DNA of 64,000 nt from contig JADNRY010000195.1 of NCBI GenBank assembly GCA_015501585.1, forward strand, positions 54,154-118,153, in the 5' to 3' direction. Below the pieces are notes generated by a model, which made no database searches, was not told the DNA's origin, and saw only the letters and a program-made list of their open reading frames with translations. Made by a program: the position numbers and the translations under genes. Positions 43,564 through 55,845 of the stretch are shown in pieces. This stretch comes from Rhodocollybia butyracea (Eukaryota > Basidiomycota > Agaricomycetes > Agaricales > Omphalotaceae). How positions within the stretch are numbered: the stretch's first letter is position 1; every line of letters starts with the position of its first letter.

Positions 43564-45600
43564 GGGCTGAAATCCGTGGTTCGTCGGTATGGGGTGTAAG
43601 CGTATGACATCCTCAATGAGAGCGGTTGGTAAAAAAAGGCAGGACAAAGAGTGAACCTGGCGCTAAAGTATTTATGTTATGCTCTCTAATATCTTGTTTA
43701 AAACCCAGTTGAAACCAGACAAACGGACGACCAGAATTACAAAACACGGTAACTTCGTTGTACACCTTTTCAATGGTTGGTCGTATTTTCAGGGAAGGAA
43801 TGTATTTATTTCGTTGATCATCACTGCATTTGCAACGTATTTGCGATGTTTACGACTGCATCTTTCCCTGTCAAACGATGACTGAACAAGAGAATAGCCT
43901 CAAAACTACCGAATTAAATATCGACTTTGTAATCCTCGCAGCAAACCGAGGGATAAATCTATGGCGACACCAGGTGCACCGTCCTTTCTTCAATTATGTA
44001 GAACGCTGATTACTCCCCTTTTTTTCGAACGATAAACTGCAGAGATTAAGTATACTAGCTGGTTAGTGGAGCAGGGCCGGAGTCACAAGAGGAAAGCGAA
44101 TAGCTCTCTGGATCTTAGGATTCAAGGCGATGTAGCGATTACAGGCGATTCCCCGAGAAAAAAAAATCAAAGGAACTGCCGAAGGCAATGAAAGATGCTG
44201 ATCAGGCGTACATGGAACAACGAGGTTCCAGAGTCGTGCTGGTTCCAGCTGGTCCCAGTTCGTTGGGCTGGATTTATTACCGGCTCGGGGCCAAGTGCAA
44301 AAGGATCCGAACAAGAACGTTTTTACAATTTGAATTCACTACCACAAGAACAAGCGCTCGGGAAGGAAGGAGGGAAAGGAAGAAAGGATTTATATATTAA
44401 GGCAGGTGAAAAGACAGCTTTCAAAGGGACCGGGGTCCTCAAACCCACGGGCGGGAGACGTATGAGATGGTATGAGATGGTGCTAGTGCAGAGTTGATAG
44501 ACGCCTGGACTTGAGGGATCAGTGGAGAACCTGATGAGAGATGAGTCCCTCAACAAGGCTATGGCTCGCTACGGATCCCAAGTCACCAGGACATCCCAGG
44601 ACATCCCAACCCCCGGCGTCAGGTTTCTTCCATTTACTGTATTATTTTCAAGCCCGTTCTTACTCACTTAACTCTCACACAGTAATTTATTAGAAGCCTC
44701 GCTGCGATCACTTCACATTCCGTAGTTGTTCGCAGTCATCCCCCGCAGTGAAACCGTAGTGATTCCGTAGTAAGTAATTCTCTTGACTTGACATTTACCT
44801 TACTGTAAGTGTCCAGTCACAGATACTTTATTGAATCGAGGTCCCCGAAGTTTCGACCGTAAGTCACCGTAAGTGCCAGCTGAAGCTACGTACACTTGTG
44901 TACGGCTAGCCTAAGCGTAAGATAAGGCAAGCCACGGCCAGCAGAAGACACGGAGTCACTCACTTGTTCGGTCCGCACGGTGCGGTAGAATAAGCGCAGT
45001 GACGCGTGCGCTTGAGAGAGTTTATCTCTCTCGTTGCTGCACTCATGCCGTAGGTTGCTACGGTCCTCTTTCCTTCGCTCAGACTCTTTGTAGTCTTCTC
45101 AATCATATCTTATGGTTTTTAATGCTATTCTTTCATCTCCTATGGCCATAAAGATTGAGACATCTTCCAAATGGATACCAGTGTAGCAACTCCGCTAAAG
45201 ACTTGAATATGGGCAGTATTTACTTGTGAGATCTATGAACCCATATCCCTTGTCCTTTCTCGCTCCTTCAACCTAGTTGAACCGCTTTGGGTTTTAGTAC
45301 CAGTTGTACTTTCAGATCCTCCTACAATTCTCCTACATTGACTGTCATCCTTAGTCTACAGCAGAGGATCTGTTTGTGTTATTTAGTTTCATATTCAAAC
45401 TTTACTTGTCAGTCTGAATGTCTGGGTGGCCTTTTTGGCTGGCCACCTCTCATTGGCTGGATTAGCTAGCCTGGGTTAGTTGTAATCCAGTCAATTACCT
45501 CTCGCTCTGTTCAGCTCTTCTGGGCCATCTAGACTTCTCACTGGCTTAGTTTCTCTTCTTTCATTTGGACAGGGTGTCCCCTCTTTTCTCGCTGCTGGGC
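43564..45600. other. Gene-free region, possible LTR debris
   Basis: No gene supported. Around 45006-45035 a short hairpin GAGAGAGTTTATCTCTC lies in sequence that, with 44950-45120, looks like the R/U5 part of an LTR (pyrimidine-rich, short direct repeats), but no second LTR was found. GTAAGT-type words recur near 44770-44880. Short open pieces here match nothing. Confidence 0.35.
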
Positions 45601-45960
45601 TTCGCATACCCAGCAGTCACCTCAACCTATGCCACCTCTTGTTGTCAGGTTCTTTGAGACTCAATCAGCCACCTCTCTTCGTTGTTGAGCTCTCTTAGAC
45701 CTGTTCAGCCATCCCTCCTCATTGTTGAGCTTCGCTAACTCTTCAGTCGCCTTATATGCTACCTCTCACTGTTGGGCTTTGCATACCCTTCAGTCACCTT
45801 GTTTATTATGCCTCCTCTTGCCATTGGGCCTTCTGAAACTCATTTGGCCAACTTTCTTCGCTAGATTTTGTCCAGTACACCTTTGCTTCCATTCCTTTTG
45901 GACTTCATTTGTCCACACCTCTTGTACTTGTGTCAACTGAATTTACTACATTCAGTGGGC
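45600..45960 (+). repeat. Degenerate tandem repeat, unit about 40-52 bp
   Basis: About six diverged units, each roughly 'GCCACCTCT ... TTGTTGAGCTTY ... ACTCWGTCA', are seen (for example near 45625, 45667, 45710, 45755, 45808 and 45848). The plus strand is pyrimidine-rich. Weaker copies may extend upstream to about 45420. Not coding. Confidence 0.6.
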
Positions 45961-47506
45961 ACTGATACTGACAAACTCTTTTCATTAGGACTTCATCTAG
46001 TAACCTTATTATAGATTTCTCCACTTCAGGAGGGAGCCTGGTAGCCTCAATCAGCAGTCATCTTCTCAGATTACTCTCAATTTTGCTACTAGCTTACTGC
46101 CTTCCGCAAGTCTCCTTTGGTGGTGTTTCGGTCACCTTCGGATTTGTCCCTCAAGCGAGCGTTGCTCTTGGGAGCCTTGCTCCTTTTGGTGTGTTCGGGT
46201 CTTATCCTCATGCTTCCTTACAGCTGATGTAGGCCGGCCTGTCTCACCTTGTGTACTGGAATTGGCTGACACTGTTCCACGCCTTCTGGACTTTGTGCGC
46301 GCCAATTTCATTCGCAAACATACTTTACCTTCTTCCTTCCATTTCTCCTTCCTTCCGTTTCTCCTTATGAAAGCTACGAGCCTACGCGTATGTTTACTAC
46401 TGCGTCTGGGTTCACAAGCTTAGATTTTTATTATATCTTCTTGGCACCCGTGTCGTATGCTAGTACTTGCCTTATTATGACCTGAACAAGATCAACGGCA
46501 TATAAAACTCAATACTATTAATCGATTTGTTCGTCTATTTTTTAGCTTCTATGCCAAAGTGAGCGCTCGCCTTCAAGACCCCGCTTTACAATATCGATAC
46601 ACAGTTCAACGGAGGGGCTTGGGGAGGTGCTTGGGGATGGGCTCACTGGGGCTTACTGATATAATATATTGATACCGAACGAAGTAGCCAAAGCTAGGTC
46701 TCGGGCTATAACTTAGCAGCCAGAGTATTACCAGAGCATAGTACGACATAGATGATTTGTACATACAGCGTACATACATATATAAGGAGAATGGGCAGCG
46801 ACTAACATATCGCCACTCCCCGGAATGTTTTGTCTTTCATACTTAGCACTCGAAGGGAAATTTAGATGGTATCCAAAATATCCAACTAGTACTGAGTCTC
46901 TCGCCCATAAAATCAATTCGAGGGTCTCCGTACTGCGATTCTTTAACAACTGGACCTCGATATTCCATGCATCGCTTGATGCATCGCCTACGTCGCTAGA
47001 GGGGCTGTTTGGAACCATCGCCTGTGGAGGATAGATGGCTTTGCAGTCACTCATACGCCACACTTCAAGCTGATACAGGTTGGTACAGGTCGTGAACTTT
47101 CATCAGCGTCACTCCCTCTTTGACCGGGCCCTGTTATACCATTAACCACAGCAGCAATCAATAGAAGGGTTCGAGAGTACACCTTTCTAACTGATGCACT
47201 CGAAACACTGGAACACATCTTGCTCTAATGTACAGGTTTATGCTCCCCAACAAGCTATCCACGGCATCGCAATAACTTTCAGTTTAGGATGTAGCGCGGC
47301 CATCATTCCTCAATTGCGCTGAAATCATTTACTTGGCGATGGTGATGTTCTACAGTGTTCTACTAGAACATCTGCCAAATCAGTGCATCTTTTCCTGGGT
47401 CGTGGTCGGCACAGTAAAGTTTATTCATGGAGGCATTCAGTTCCGGCCGGAGTGCGTTAAGGTTAATCGCAAAACGATGGATCAGACAGGCTCCGAAGGT
47501 AACCTA
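45961..47506. other. Spacer including the start of a duplicated segment
   Basis: Sequence at 46577-46615 (CCCCGCTTTACAATATCGAT...TTCAACGGAG) recurs at about 50437-50480, and 47265-47290 (GCAATAACTTTCAGTTTAGG) at about 50569. This marks the left side of the DUF6533 tandem duplication. A minus-strand ORF at 47063-46728 has no recognised domain. Confidence 0.45.
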
Positions 47507-49404
47507 CTAAAGTAACCCGGACCGAGTAGGACCATGTTCCCTCTGCATAGGCACAAAGGTGATTGGTCCTCCTTTGTCGTGATCATATATCTACAGCGTT
47601 GTAAGCCGTCAGCTTGTATATTTACAAGTACTATTGAGCTTACCACAGGTACAAGCGTAGTCAACGGATCCACCACCCTATTAATAATCTCCCAATCACT
47701 GTCCCTCTCGCCATGCTCGACTTCACTCCTAAGTTCATCCACATCATCCCATTGGGCAGGATCCAACGGGGCTCCCATACTATTACCGATGAATGGGTTC
47801 TCAGAAAAATTAATTCTACCAAGTGGGAAGACTCCAGTAATGTTGGTGGGGCCATTACCAGAATGTTGCACGGTGCGGTTAGAGTAAGCACGAATGTTAA
47901 GAACATAACGATTTATCAGAAGATTTGGTAGGCTGTAAGAATATTATTTCGGTGGTCAGTAGGTTGAGTTGCAAAGGAGCCATAGACACACATGTTTAGA
48001 AAAGAGGAGATAGTCACGGTGAGTTGCGCCTCTTTGGCTGACATCTACAGTAGGTTGAATGTACAGTATAATCAAGCTGCCATACCGGAGTGCAACTTAC
48101 TACCCGACTCGAAAGAACAGAGTTCTGGAGTGGAGGTTGGAAGGGACAGTATGTGAAGCAAAAAAGGACACACCAACATGATAGAGGCTTGGATACTTGC
48201 GGTTATGAAGATAGTGCTAGGGATGGGCCGGGCGGCATCTACAGCTGTAATATTAGAAACACCAATAATAACTTACAAGAAATATAAGGTGCCTATACAG
48301 AGACATGTCAGAAACTAGCTTGATAACTAGGCCTGGCAGTGGACAGCTTTACTAACAGTTACGCAGAAAGACCTCAGCAATGCTATATATACCTAATTTT
48401 CGGGATTGCAGAATGTGACGCGCTGTTCGGGCCAATACCAAGATGAACATGATGCTGTTAAAGGTCAATTGGAGGATAGGTTGAACAGAGCTCCCTGCGA
48501 TGTAAATTGGTTGCCTAGACTAATTGGCAGGTGGCCTTGAAGACTCACAGCTAGCGGAGTAGAGCAGTCAACACAAATTTGAAGAAGAATGGAAATAAAA
48601 ATTGTGGACAGACATGATTGTATGGTCCCCATTGATGGCTAAACATGCCGTGAATGGCTCAGCTAATGTTCCTTGACTCGAGGTTACTGATGTATACGAG
48701 AACCACATCTGCGAAGTCTGAATGCATACTCCAAATACATGATAGACTAAAGGCGTTCAAGCGTACCAAGGACCCAACGATAATATCAGCGACAATAAAC
48801 AGGCAGAGCAGAACGAACAAGGATCGCTTTTGACCGAAGAGCGCGTAGACGCTCAAGATGGCAAGTACTAGAAACTATTCTCAGTCGAAGTATTTCAGAG
48901 TCGGAGAATAACGATGACATACGTTTTGTTGCTCCATCAGTGATACCGCCAACAATGGACACTGTAAAACCCAGATTTTTACAACTGAGCATGATACTCA
49001 GAGTCAAACGGGGGCCTATGAGTGAAAAAGAGGTAACTAAACCTTGTATCCGTCATACTTTTTGAGAGGGAGGGGACAAGCAGCATAACTTCGAATAACA
49101 GGAAACCGTAGCGATTCAGGATGAATACCATAGAGTTTCCAGTTAGTTTCCTGGACCATATTGACCGAACTTCGGTAGGGAGTGTGATGAGGGAATCATG
49201 GAGCCATAAAACTGCGGTTCAGAGCATGAGCCAGATAAGTTCATTATAGGACGATCTCACCAAAGGCAGATAATGTCATGTAGTTCCACAACATCCTATA
49301 ACCCCAATGTAAAATGAGGATCTTCATCCAGAACAGAACCTAGGTTGCACAACATACTTGAGAAATTGCAGATCTTCAGCTTGGACACTGGAAAATTTTG
49401 GCAT
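47507..49404 (-). CDS. DUF6533-type multi-pass membrane protein, copy 1
   Basis: Multi-exon gene on the minus strand. Exon 1 starts MPKFSSVQAEDLQFL at 49404 with a GTATGT donor. Further exons encode MLWNYMTLSAF, LITLPTEVRSIWSRKLTGNS and FILNRYGFLLFEVMLLVPSL. Then come SCKNLGFTVSIVGG, LSVYALFGQKRSLFVLLCLF and a later part with LLINRYVLNIRAYSNRTVQH. The last exon (IYDHDKGGPITFVPMQREHG) ends at 47507. 'Leu-Thr/Leu-Pro-x-Glu-Val-x-x-Ile-Trp' followed by 'R/S-V-Y-A-L-F/W' is the DUF6533 signature of basidiomycete membrane proteins, function unknown. Some middle exons were not resolved. It is a close tandem duplicate of the gene at 50797-52696. Confidence 0.7.
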
Positions 49405-50796
49405 GTAGACTAAGAGTGCTGATCACCGTTGGTAAAGTACGACAGGAGTATAAGTACTGTCATGCAGAAAGAGTGCAGTGCACTCTTGTTTACCAGGGTT
49501 GCCAGGGTCCGGGGTTTCCGATCACTTTTCCTGGCTCAGGAAATCATACACCGTGAAACAACTCCGAGAGTGAGACTGCGAGTGACCTGGGAGTGAGTGT
49601 ACTGATGCTACCCTTAATCTATGGTTTACCTGATTTGCCCGATTTCTAATCTCTTTTTATTGGTCAACTCACCCTCGGAGTTGATAACCAGGAACCTTGA
49701 GGAGACCAGGAGTTATCTCAACAACGGCCCGGATTTAATCAGGATCAGTGCCAGGGCTTCAGGCCACAGGTTTCGGCTCTTGGGTTTCGGGTGAGGCATA
49801 CTCCAATAGCTTTCATATATGTACGTGGTCTGAATGCTCTCAGTTTTACTGGCTCGGTGGCTATTAGTGAAACAGTGAACTTGAGTATAAGGCCACGGGT
49901 TCAGTTCCTATAGGCTGTAAGAGCCGCATAATTGCAAAAAATGTAAACAAGGGTGGCGGTCACCGCTAGCATAAACTGCCCCCAAGTACGTACCGGGGAA
50001 CGTAGTGTGTTACTAATGAATCCTAGCCATACTTTAACAAATTCACGATGAAACCTCGCCAAGCGGCATGTCCTGGTGGCAATTTTCTTATAAGCTTATG
50101 CTATCCCTGTTCCCTTTGGGTCGCATATACTACGAAGTTCAGTCCCCGATACTTTGCCAAACCGCCGGAGCATCTCCGAATTTTCGGAGGCCGTAGCCTG
50201 AACACTACCAATGTCATTGGACTTGATATCGTTATTTGATTTATTCTTCCATTTTGTAAGTATTTTGGTTACGAACATAGGTACAAATCTCGTGGGGAGA
50301 GTGCCTTGGAATACTCAACTCCACCAGCCTTATAAAATTGTCTCGGGATTGTCAAAAACTGGTAGCTCCGATTGGATCGAATAATACACCACCTCACAAT
50401 CTCAAATGAAAAGCTTGAGCAGAAGCAAATATCCAAAACCCCGCTTTATGATATTGGCAGCCAATACAACTTCAACGGAGAATCCTGATGAGGTGAAGAT
50501 AGGCTCACCGGGCATTACTGATTAGGATACATAAAGATATGCTCCGGTTCTGAAGGATGCTCGGCACTGCAATAACTTCAAGTTTAGGTAAGGACGACCA
50601 TTTCTTAATTCATCTGCTCAGTCAGTGTATATTTTCCTGGCTTGTAGTGGCCAGCACACCAAAGTTTATTCAAGAAGGCATTCACTGTTCAGTTATGGTC
50701 GGTGGTAGTGGTGATGGTGTAACCGACGTGCAGTAGTCCCTTGTCAGGTCAGGACCCCAGCTACAAGTGTCGCGCTAAACACAGGGATGCAGTCCA
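49405..50796. other. Spacer between the duplicated DUF6533 genes
   Basis: No gene supported. From about 50430 it repeats the block seen at 46577 and so is the left flank of the second duplicate. At 50699-50727 a GGTGGTAGTGGTGATGGTGT stretch followed by AACCGACGTG resembles the tRNA-like sequence on the minus strand at 53298-53372. Confidence 0.4.
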
Positions 50797-52696
50797 TCAA
50801 GGGAGGGAATGTAGCTGACCGCGTTCCCTCTGCATAGGGACAAAACTAACCGGCCCCCCCTTATCGTAATCATATATCTGCAGCGTTAGGAGCCATCAGC
50901 TTGCATATTATCCTGTACTAATGAGCTCACCACAGGAACTAAGGTGGTCAACGGATCCACCACCCTATCAAGGATCTCACGATTCCTATGCCTGTCGCTG
51001 GTATGTTCGACTTCGTTACTAACTCCATACAAATTGTCCCATTGGACAGAATCCAACGTGCCAGTTCCCATATTACCGATGAATCCGTTCTCAGCGAATT
51101 TGAGTCCGCCAAGTGGGAAGGCTGTTGTATCGGAGGGACTATTACCAGAGTGTTGCACGGTGCGGTCAGAGTAAGAGCGAAGGTTAAGAACAAAACGATT
51201 TATCAGAAGATTTGGTAGGCTGTAAGAATTTTATTTTGGGGGTAGTAAGTAGGTTGAGTTGAAAAGGAGCGATAAAGTCGGACACACATATTTAGAAAGG
51301 AGGAGACAGTCACCGTGAGTTGCGCCCTTTGGTCGAAATCTAGGTTGTACAGCGCAATCAAACTGCCATCCCTCAGAGTTATACAGAAGGGAAACTTACT
51401 ACGCGACCCGAGAAAACAGAGTCCTGGATTGGAGGTTGGAAGGGGCAACATGTGAAGTCGAAAAGGACGCACCAACATGATAGCGGCTTGGATGCCCGCA
51501 ATTATGAGGATGGTGCTAGAAGTAGGCAAGACCGCATTTATAGCGATGGTATTAGAAACTTCAAAAAATGACTTACAAGAAGCATAGGGTGCCTATACGC
51601 ATATACGCGTTAATAACTAGCTTGGCAGTAGACCACTCCACTGACCGTCACGCAGAACGACCTCAGCGATGCTATAAATACCTAATTTTCGGGATTCCAT
51701 AATGGGACGCGCCGTTCGGGCCAATGTCAAGGCGAAGATGGTGCTAGTAAACGTCAATTGGAGGATAGGACGAACAGAGTTCCCTAGGAAGTAAATTGAT
51801 TGCCTGGACTAATTTGGCAGGTGGACTTGAAGCTTGAAGACTCACAGCTAGCATGAAAGTAGTCAATATAGAGGACGACTGGGAAAAGAAATATGGGCAT
51901 ACATGATTGTACGGTCCCCATTGATAGCTAAACATGCCGTGAATGGCTCAACTAATGTTCCTTGACTGGAGGTGACTGATGCATACGAGAACCACGTCTA
52001 CGAAATTGAATGCATACTCCAAATACATGATAGACGAGGGGCGTACCAAGGAGCCAACAATAGCATCAGCGACAATAAACAGACAGAGCAGAACGAACAA
52101 TGACCGCTTCTGACCGAAGAGCGCATAGACCCTCAAGATGGAAAGTACTAATCAAACTATTCTCAGTCAAAGTATTTCATCAGAGAATGACGATGACCTA
52201 CATTGGTGCGCTATTTCAGCAATACTGCCAACAATGTACTCGGTAAAACCCAGATTCTTACAACTGAACCTGGAGTCAAATTGGGGTCTTCGAGCGAATA
52301 AGAAGAACAAATAAACCTTGTGTCCGTCATATTTTTTGAGAGAAAGGAGACAAGTTGCATAGCTTCAAACAGCATAAAACTGTAGCGATTCAGAATGAAT
52401 ATCAGTGGCATAGAGCTTCCAGTTAGTTTCCTGGACCATATTGATCGAACTTCGGTAGGGAGTGTGAGACAGAAGTCATAAAACCATACAACTGTGCGGT
52501 TCAGAGCATGAGCCAGATATGTGACAGTAGAGGACGATCTCACCAAAGGCAGATAACGTCATGTAGTTGCTCAACATCCTATAATTCCAAAGACATCAGG
52601 ATTTTCATTCCAAAACCTAGGCTGCACAACATACTCGAGAGATTGAAGATTGATAATCCCTTCAGCGATGGCCTGATCACTAGAAGAGTCTGCCAT
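50797..52696 (-). CDS. DUF6533-type multi-pass membrane protein, copy 2
   Basis: Exon 1 starts MADSSSDQAIAEGIINLQSL at 52696 and ends at a GTATGT donor. Next come MLSNYMTLSAF and VVWFYDFCLTLPTEVRSIWS (DUF6533 signature), then FILNRYSFMLFEAMQLVSFL, SCKNLGFTEYIVGSIAE and LSILRVYALFGQKRSLFVLL. Further exons give STIFALTLARTARPIMESRK, STILIIAGIQAAIMLVRPF and LLINRFVLNLRSYSDRTVQH. The last exon is IYDYDKGGPVSFVPMQRERG, ending at 50797. It shares exon pattern and long identical stretches with copy 1. Hydrophobic segments suggest about seven membrane spans. The cellular role is unknown. The exon around 51940-52035 was not resolved with certainty. Confidence 0.7.
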
Positions 52697-54019
52697 GCAG
52701 CAAAAAAAGTAGAGACTGTAGAGTGCTAATCAACAGTGAAGCACGACATGAGTATAAGTACAGGTTCTGGAATACAGAAAGAGAGCAGCGCAGTGGAGGA
52801 CGGATCACATCAAGGAACACTGACAACGGTATATCAGTGGCATTAGTAGAGCAGATCGGGATAAGCAGGCCGGGGTTTCAAATATTCTTTCGAAAAGCAG
52901 ACTTGAACGATTTTCAGTAGTCGCCCGATTTTGTACTAAGGAACAGAGGGCATCATGAAAATGTTCCGTAGCGTTTGTGTAGCAATCCCCAGCTCTTCGA
53001 GCTCAACAGATAGAATTATTGTGATGTTGTTTGTGCTGCATTTTGGTTCAGCCTGAGCTTTATGTATCATTTTGTGCAAAAATTCGAGAAGAATTGAGGT
53101 CCACATGACGGTCAGGACCCTCCTTTTCCCTCGGCCAGATTCGGGGATGTAGTCTTGTAAGGTACTTGATCTTCGTAGTCAAATACTTGAAGCGCAATGA
53201 ATAGTAGCTTTAGCCACCAACTCTAGAATGATGATTCTGTTACAATGGTTGCGATAATCAAACAAACCCTAGGTGGTGGTGGTGGTGGTGGTGATGGTGT
53301 AAGAATTGAACCCACGGCCTCATCGCTTCGATCGAGATTACTCACTCCGACTCACGTCGGTTACACCATGACCACTACCACCACCAGTTTCGTTTCAGCC
53401 AGTAAAATTGATTAAAATTTTAGGAATTCGAAGCCCAGGTAAACGGTGATGCATGATGACCAGCATAAATCGACTAGCATAAATCGACCGTCCGAACATG
53501 ACATATCCACGACGGGTCCTGGTGGCAGTAATCCTATATGTTATCCCGGTGTGTTGAATGCTCCTCGTACTGTTCGAGAAAAGCAAATAGCCAATTGAAC
53601 TTTATACTGGAAAGAAGGATACAGCCCTATCACTGAAGAGGCCAGAGGCGATGAAATGACATCTGACCGAAGACGCCCACTAAACCTCCGTGTGCGAAGG
53701 TATCCAGTCGTCCCTCGGAAAGGCTCATTCTACTGAAAAAAACTCAGGTCCACCAACCCTTTCAGTTGAAGAAACATTCTAATTTTGTTCTCTTTGTTAC
53801 ATACGTATCCCGAACCAGAACCCCCAACCGTCCAACTCAAGGTATAAAACGATTCGGTCCAAGTATAAAGATAAAGAAGCTAAGAAACGAAAACTCATTC
53901 TCATGGAGTCTCTATCACCCTCCAGGCTCATAATCTCAGTATACACGATATATTCCCCACACGATGAACCCCGCATGGGCCCTAAACTCCACACGACAGA
54001 TCCCTACTCGATGAAACCC
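52697..54019. other. Spacer with tRNA-like sequence
   Basis: No protein gene. It holds a GGT/GAT-rich microsatellite at 53274-53298 next to the tRNA-like sequence described separately. The plus strand at 53903-54142 is open but overlaps the end of the WSC gene in antisense and is not supported. Confidence 0.4.
53298..53372 (-). other. tRNA-like sequence with A- and B-box-like elements (possible SINE head or tRNA relic)
   Basis: On the minus strand, TGGTGTAACCG (A-box-like) is followed about 45 bases later by GGGTTCAATTC (B-box-like), and a T-arm-like GTGGG/CTTAC stem is present. The acceptor stem does not pair properly (at least two mismatches), so a functional tRNA is unlikely. It is directly followed by a (CACCAC)n run. 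A partial second copy of the head lies at about 50699-50727 on the plus strand, which fits a dispersed tRNA-derived repeat. Confidence 0.4.
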
Positions 54020-55845
54020 CTACACGACAATCTCAATAGTAATCGGCACACAATCATCCAACACATAGTTCAAATTATTCGACGCCGGCTCAAATACCAC
54101 GTCCAGCCTACCATTGGCATTGATAGAGTTGTTGGTGCATAGAGCGAATGCGTTGGATATGCCTCCGAATGCGAGGAGAAGAGGGGAGGAGTTTCCCTCG
54201 CCCAAGTCTGAGGTGCTTGTGGAGTTCTAAGTGAAAGGCAGGAGTATGAGTATGAGATAAAAGTATAGGTAAGACGAAGGAATAAGGACAACGAGGAGAG
54301 AGAACGAAGAGCGAAGAACGAAGAAAGGAAGAGAGGAAACGCCACGTACCACGGCACAGTATGTTTGAATACCAGGGAACGCGGGGTCCGAGGCAACAAA
54401 GTTCGGGCTTTCTCCTGGACCTGGGGCACTGGATACCATGAGCTGTCCAGGGTTCGAAAGAGAATGAGGGAGGAAGATAGAGTTTTGGAGAGAGTATGTT
54501 GGCCAGTCGGAGCAACATAACGGGCAAGCCTATACATAGAACACGTATCAGCATTAACGTTAAGTATTAAACGTTTATCAGGCTTTAGCTACTCACCGAA
54601 AGGATCGTCCACGTAACACTCGGCACCATCTCCACTAACACGATCTTCAACTCCATCTCACCCGACGATCCACCTGTGGTGCGTCATTCAACTTGGCCAC
54701 CAACGTAAAATTGGCGATATCAGTCTGAGCGCACGTCGCAGGTGGGAGAGAGCTGGAATTCGAAGCGAACTGGTACAAGGCGAGTCGGTTGGGTGCACCG
54801 CAGTACTGGTCGTGATCAGAAACGCAGACGGTGGTGCATTCGTTGTCGGAGACGTGGACGCTGGAGTTGCCCAGAGTATTTCCGCACCCTATGGAAATAG
54901 TTAAAAGGAAGGAAATAAGAGCGGGGAAGAAGGAAGGGACGCACAACATTCTTGCCCATTTTCGAGACCGGCAATGACAAATCCTTCGGTTTGGCATGCC
55001 GGAAGACAGCTTTCGGCTGTTACCCCAGCTGGGATGTCGATAGCTACAGTGAGAACACGTTCATCTACGCTATCACTGAAAATAGGATGATATCAAGTCA
55101 GTTTATTAAACATGGTCGCGAAAGCCAACCGCACGCACGTAAAGCATCCTGCATAAGACCACTGCTCGACGTCTTGAACAAGCACTGGTGCAGGCTCTCC
55201 ATTGGTGTAGATAAGAATGTTATTCATTCCACCGCAAAGCTCGGAGGAGTTTCCTGCGCACGGCTCATCACAGTTGGCAAGTGGGGAGGGGACGCTGGGT
55301 ATTTGGATCGTGGAATCACAGTCTGAAAGCGGATATGCATTAGACTTTTGAAGTATGAAGGTCGGTGCCAAGACGTACAGCATTCGCTAAGAAAATGAAA
55401 AGGTGAAAAGACAGCTTGAGTACAAGAAGAAGAATGATGCTCACTCTGCGAATTCTACTCCGGCGTAGATATAATTGACAGAACTACAGAATGCGACGCA
55501 TCCCTGTACAGTCATATTTTCATTTGCAGCGATGGAAGCAGCAGCCAGTGTCCTTGACGTTGATACATCACTATTCGCAAGCTTGTAAGAGTCGATGCAG
55601 TATAATATAAAGTGGTCACTCACGTAAAACAACCGACCAAGGTCCAATTTCCTGTCGTGTTAACGGCGATCGGTGTTTGGCGAGCGTGAAGCGCGTTAGC
55701 ATCGACGGCAGTATTTTTTGTTTGCAGCACAGAAGAAGAAGCTGCCGAAGTAAAGAGCTAGGACACGAATTAGCTACATAGAAACGTAACCCACGATTAG
55801 ACTGCATACCGTAGGAATGAGGGTACCGAGAGCGCTGAGTCTCAT
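54020..55845 (-). CDS. Secreted WSC-domain protein (two WSC modules), one-base frameshift
   Basis: Multi-exon gene starting MRLSALGTLIPT at 55845, with a signal peptide continued in exon 2 (LFTSAASSSVLQ). First WSC module: WTLVGCFT, NMTVQGCVAFCSS, YIYAGVEFA, CY|CDSTIQ across an intron, and CAGNSSELCGGMNNILIY. Second: WSYAGCFT, IPAGVTAESCLPACQTEGF, CWCGNTLGNSS and CVSDHDQYCGAPNRLALYQF. The conserved tail domain follows (GEMELKIVLVEMVPSVTWTI, CCSDWPTYSLQNS, NFVASDPAFPG, ALCTNNS, NYVLDDCVPITIEIV). WSC modules bind cell-wall carbohydrate; extracellular or wall location is inferred. A one-base break occurs at 54671-54675, where CACAGGTGG needs CACAGGGTGG to continue DAPQGGSSGEME. One acceptor, near 55580, lacks a clear AG. 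Confidence 0.75.

Noticed and set aside
46132..46317. Basic minus-strand ORF (61 codons)
   Set aside because: It falls in pyrimidine-rich repeat-like DNA, with biased Arg/Lys/Gln composition and no family match.
53298..53372. Functional tRNA gene
   Set aside because: A- and B-box-like words are present, but the acceptor stem has at least two mismatches and the anticodon arm contains a bulge.
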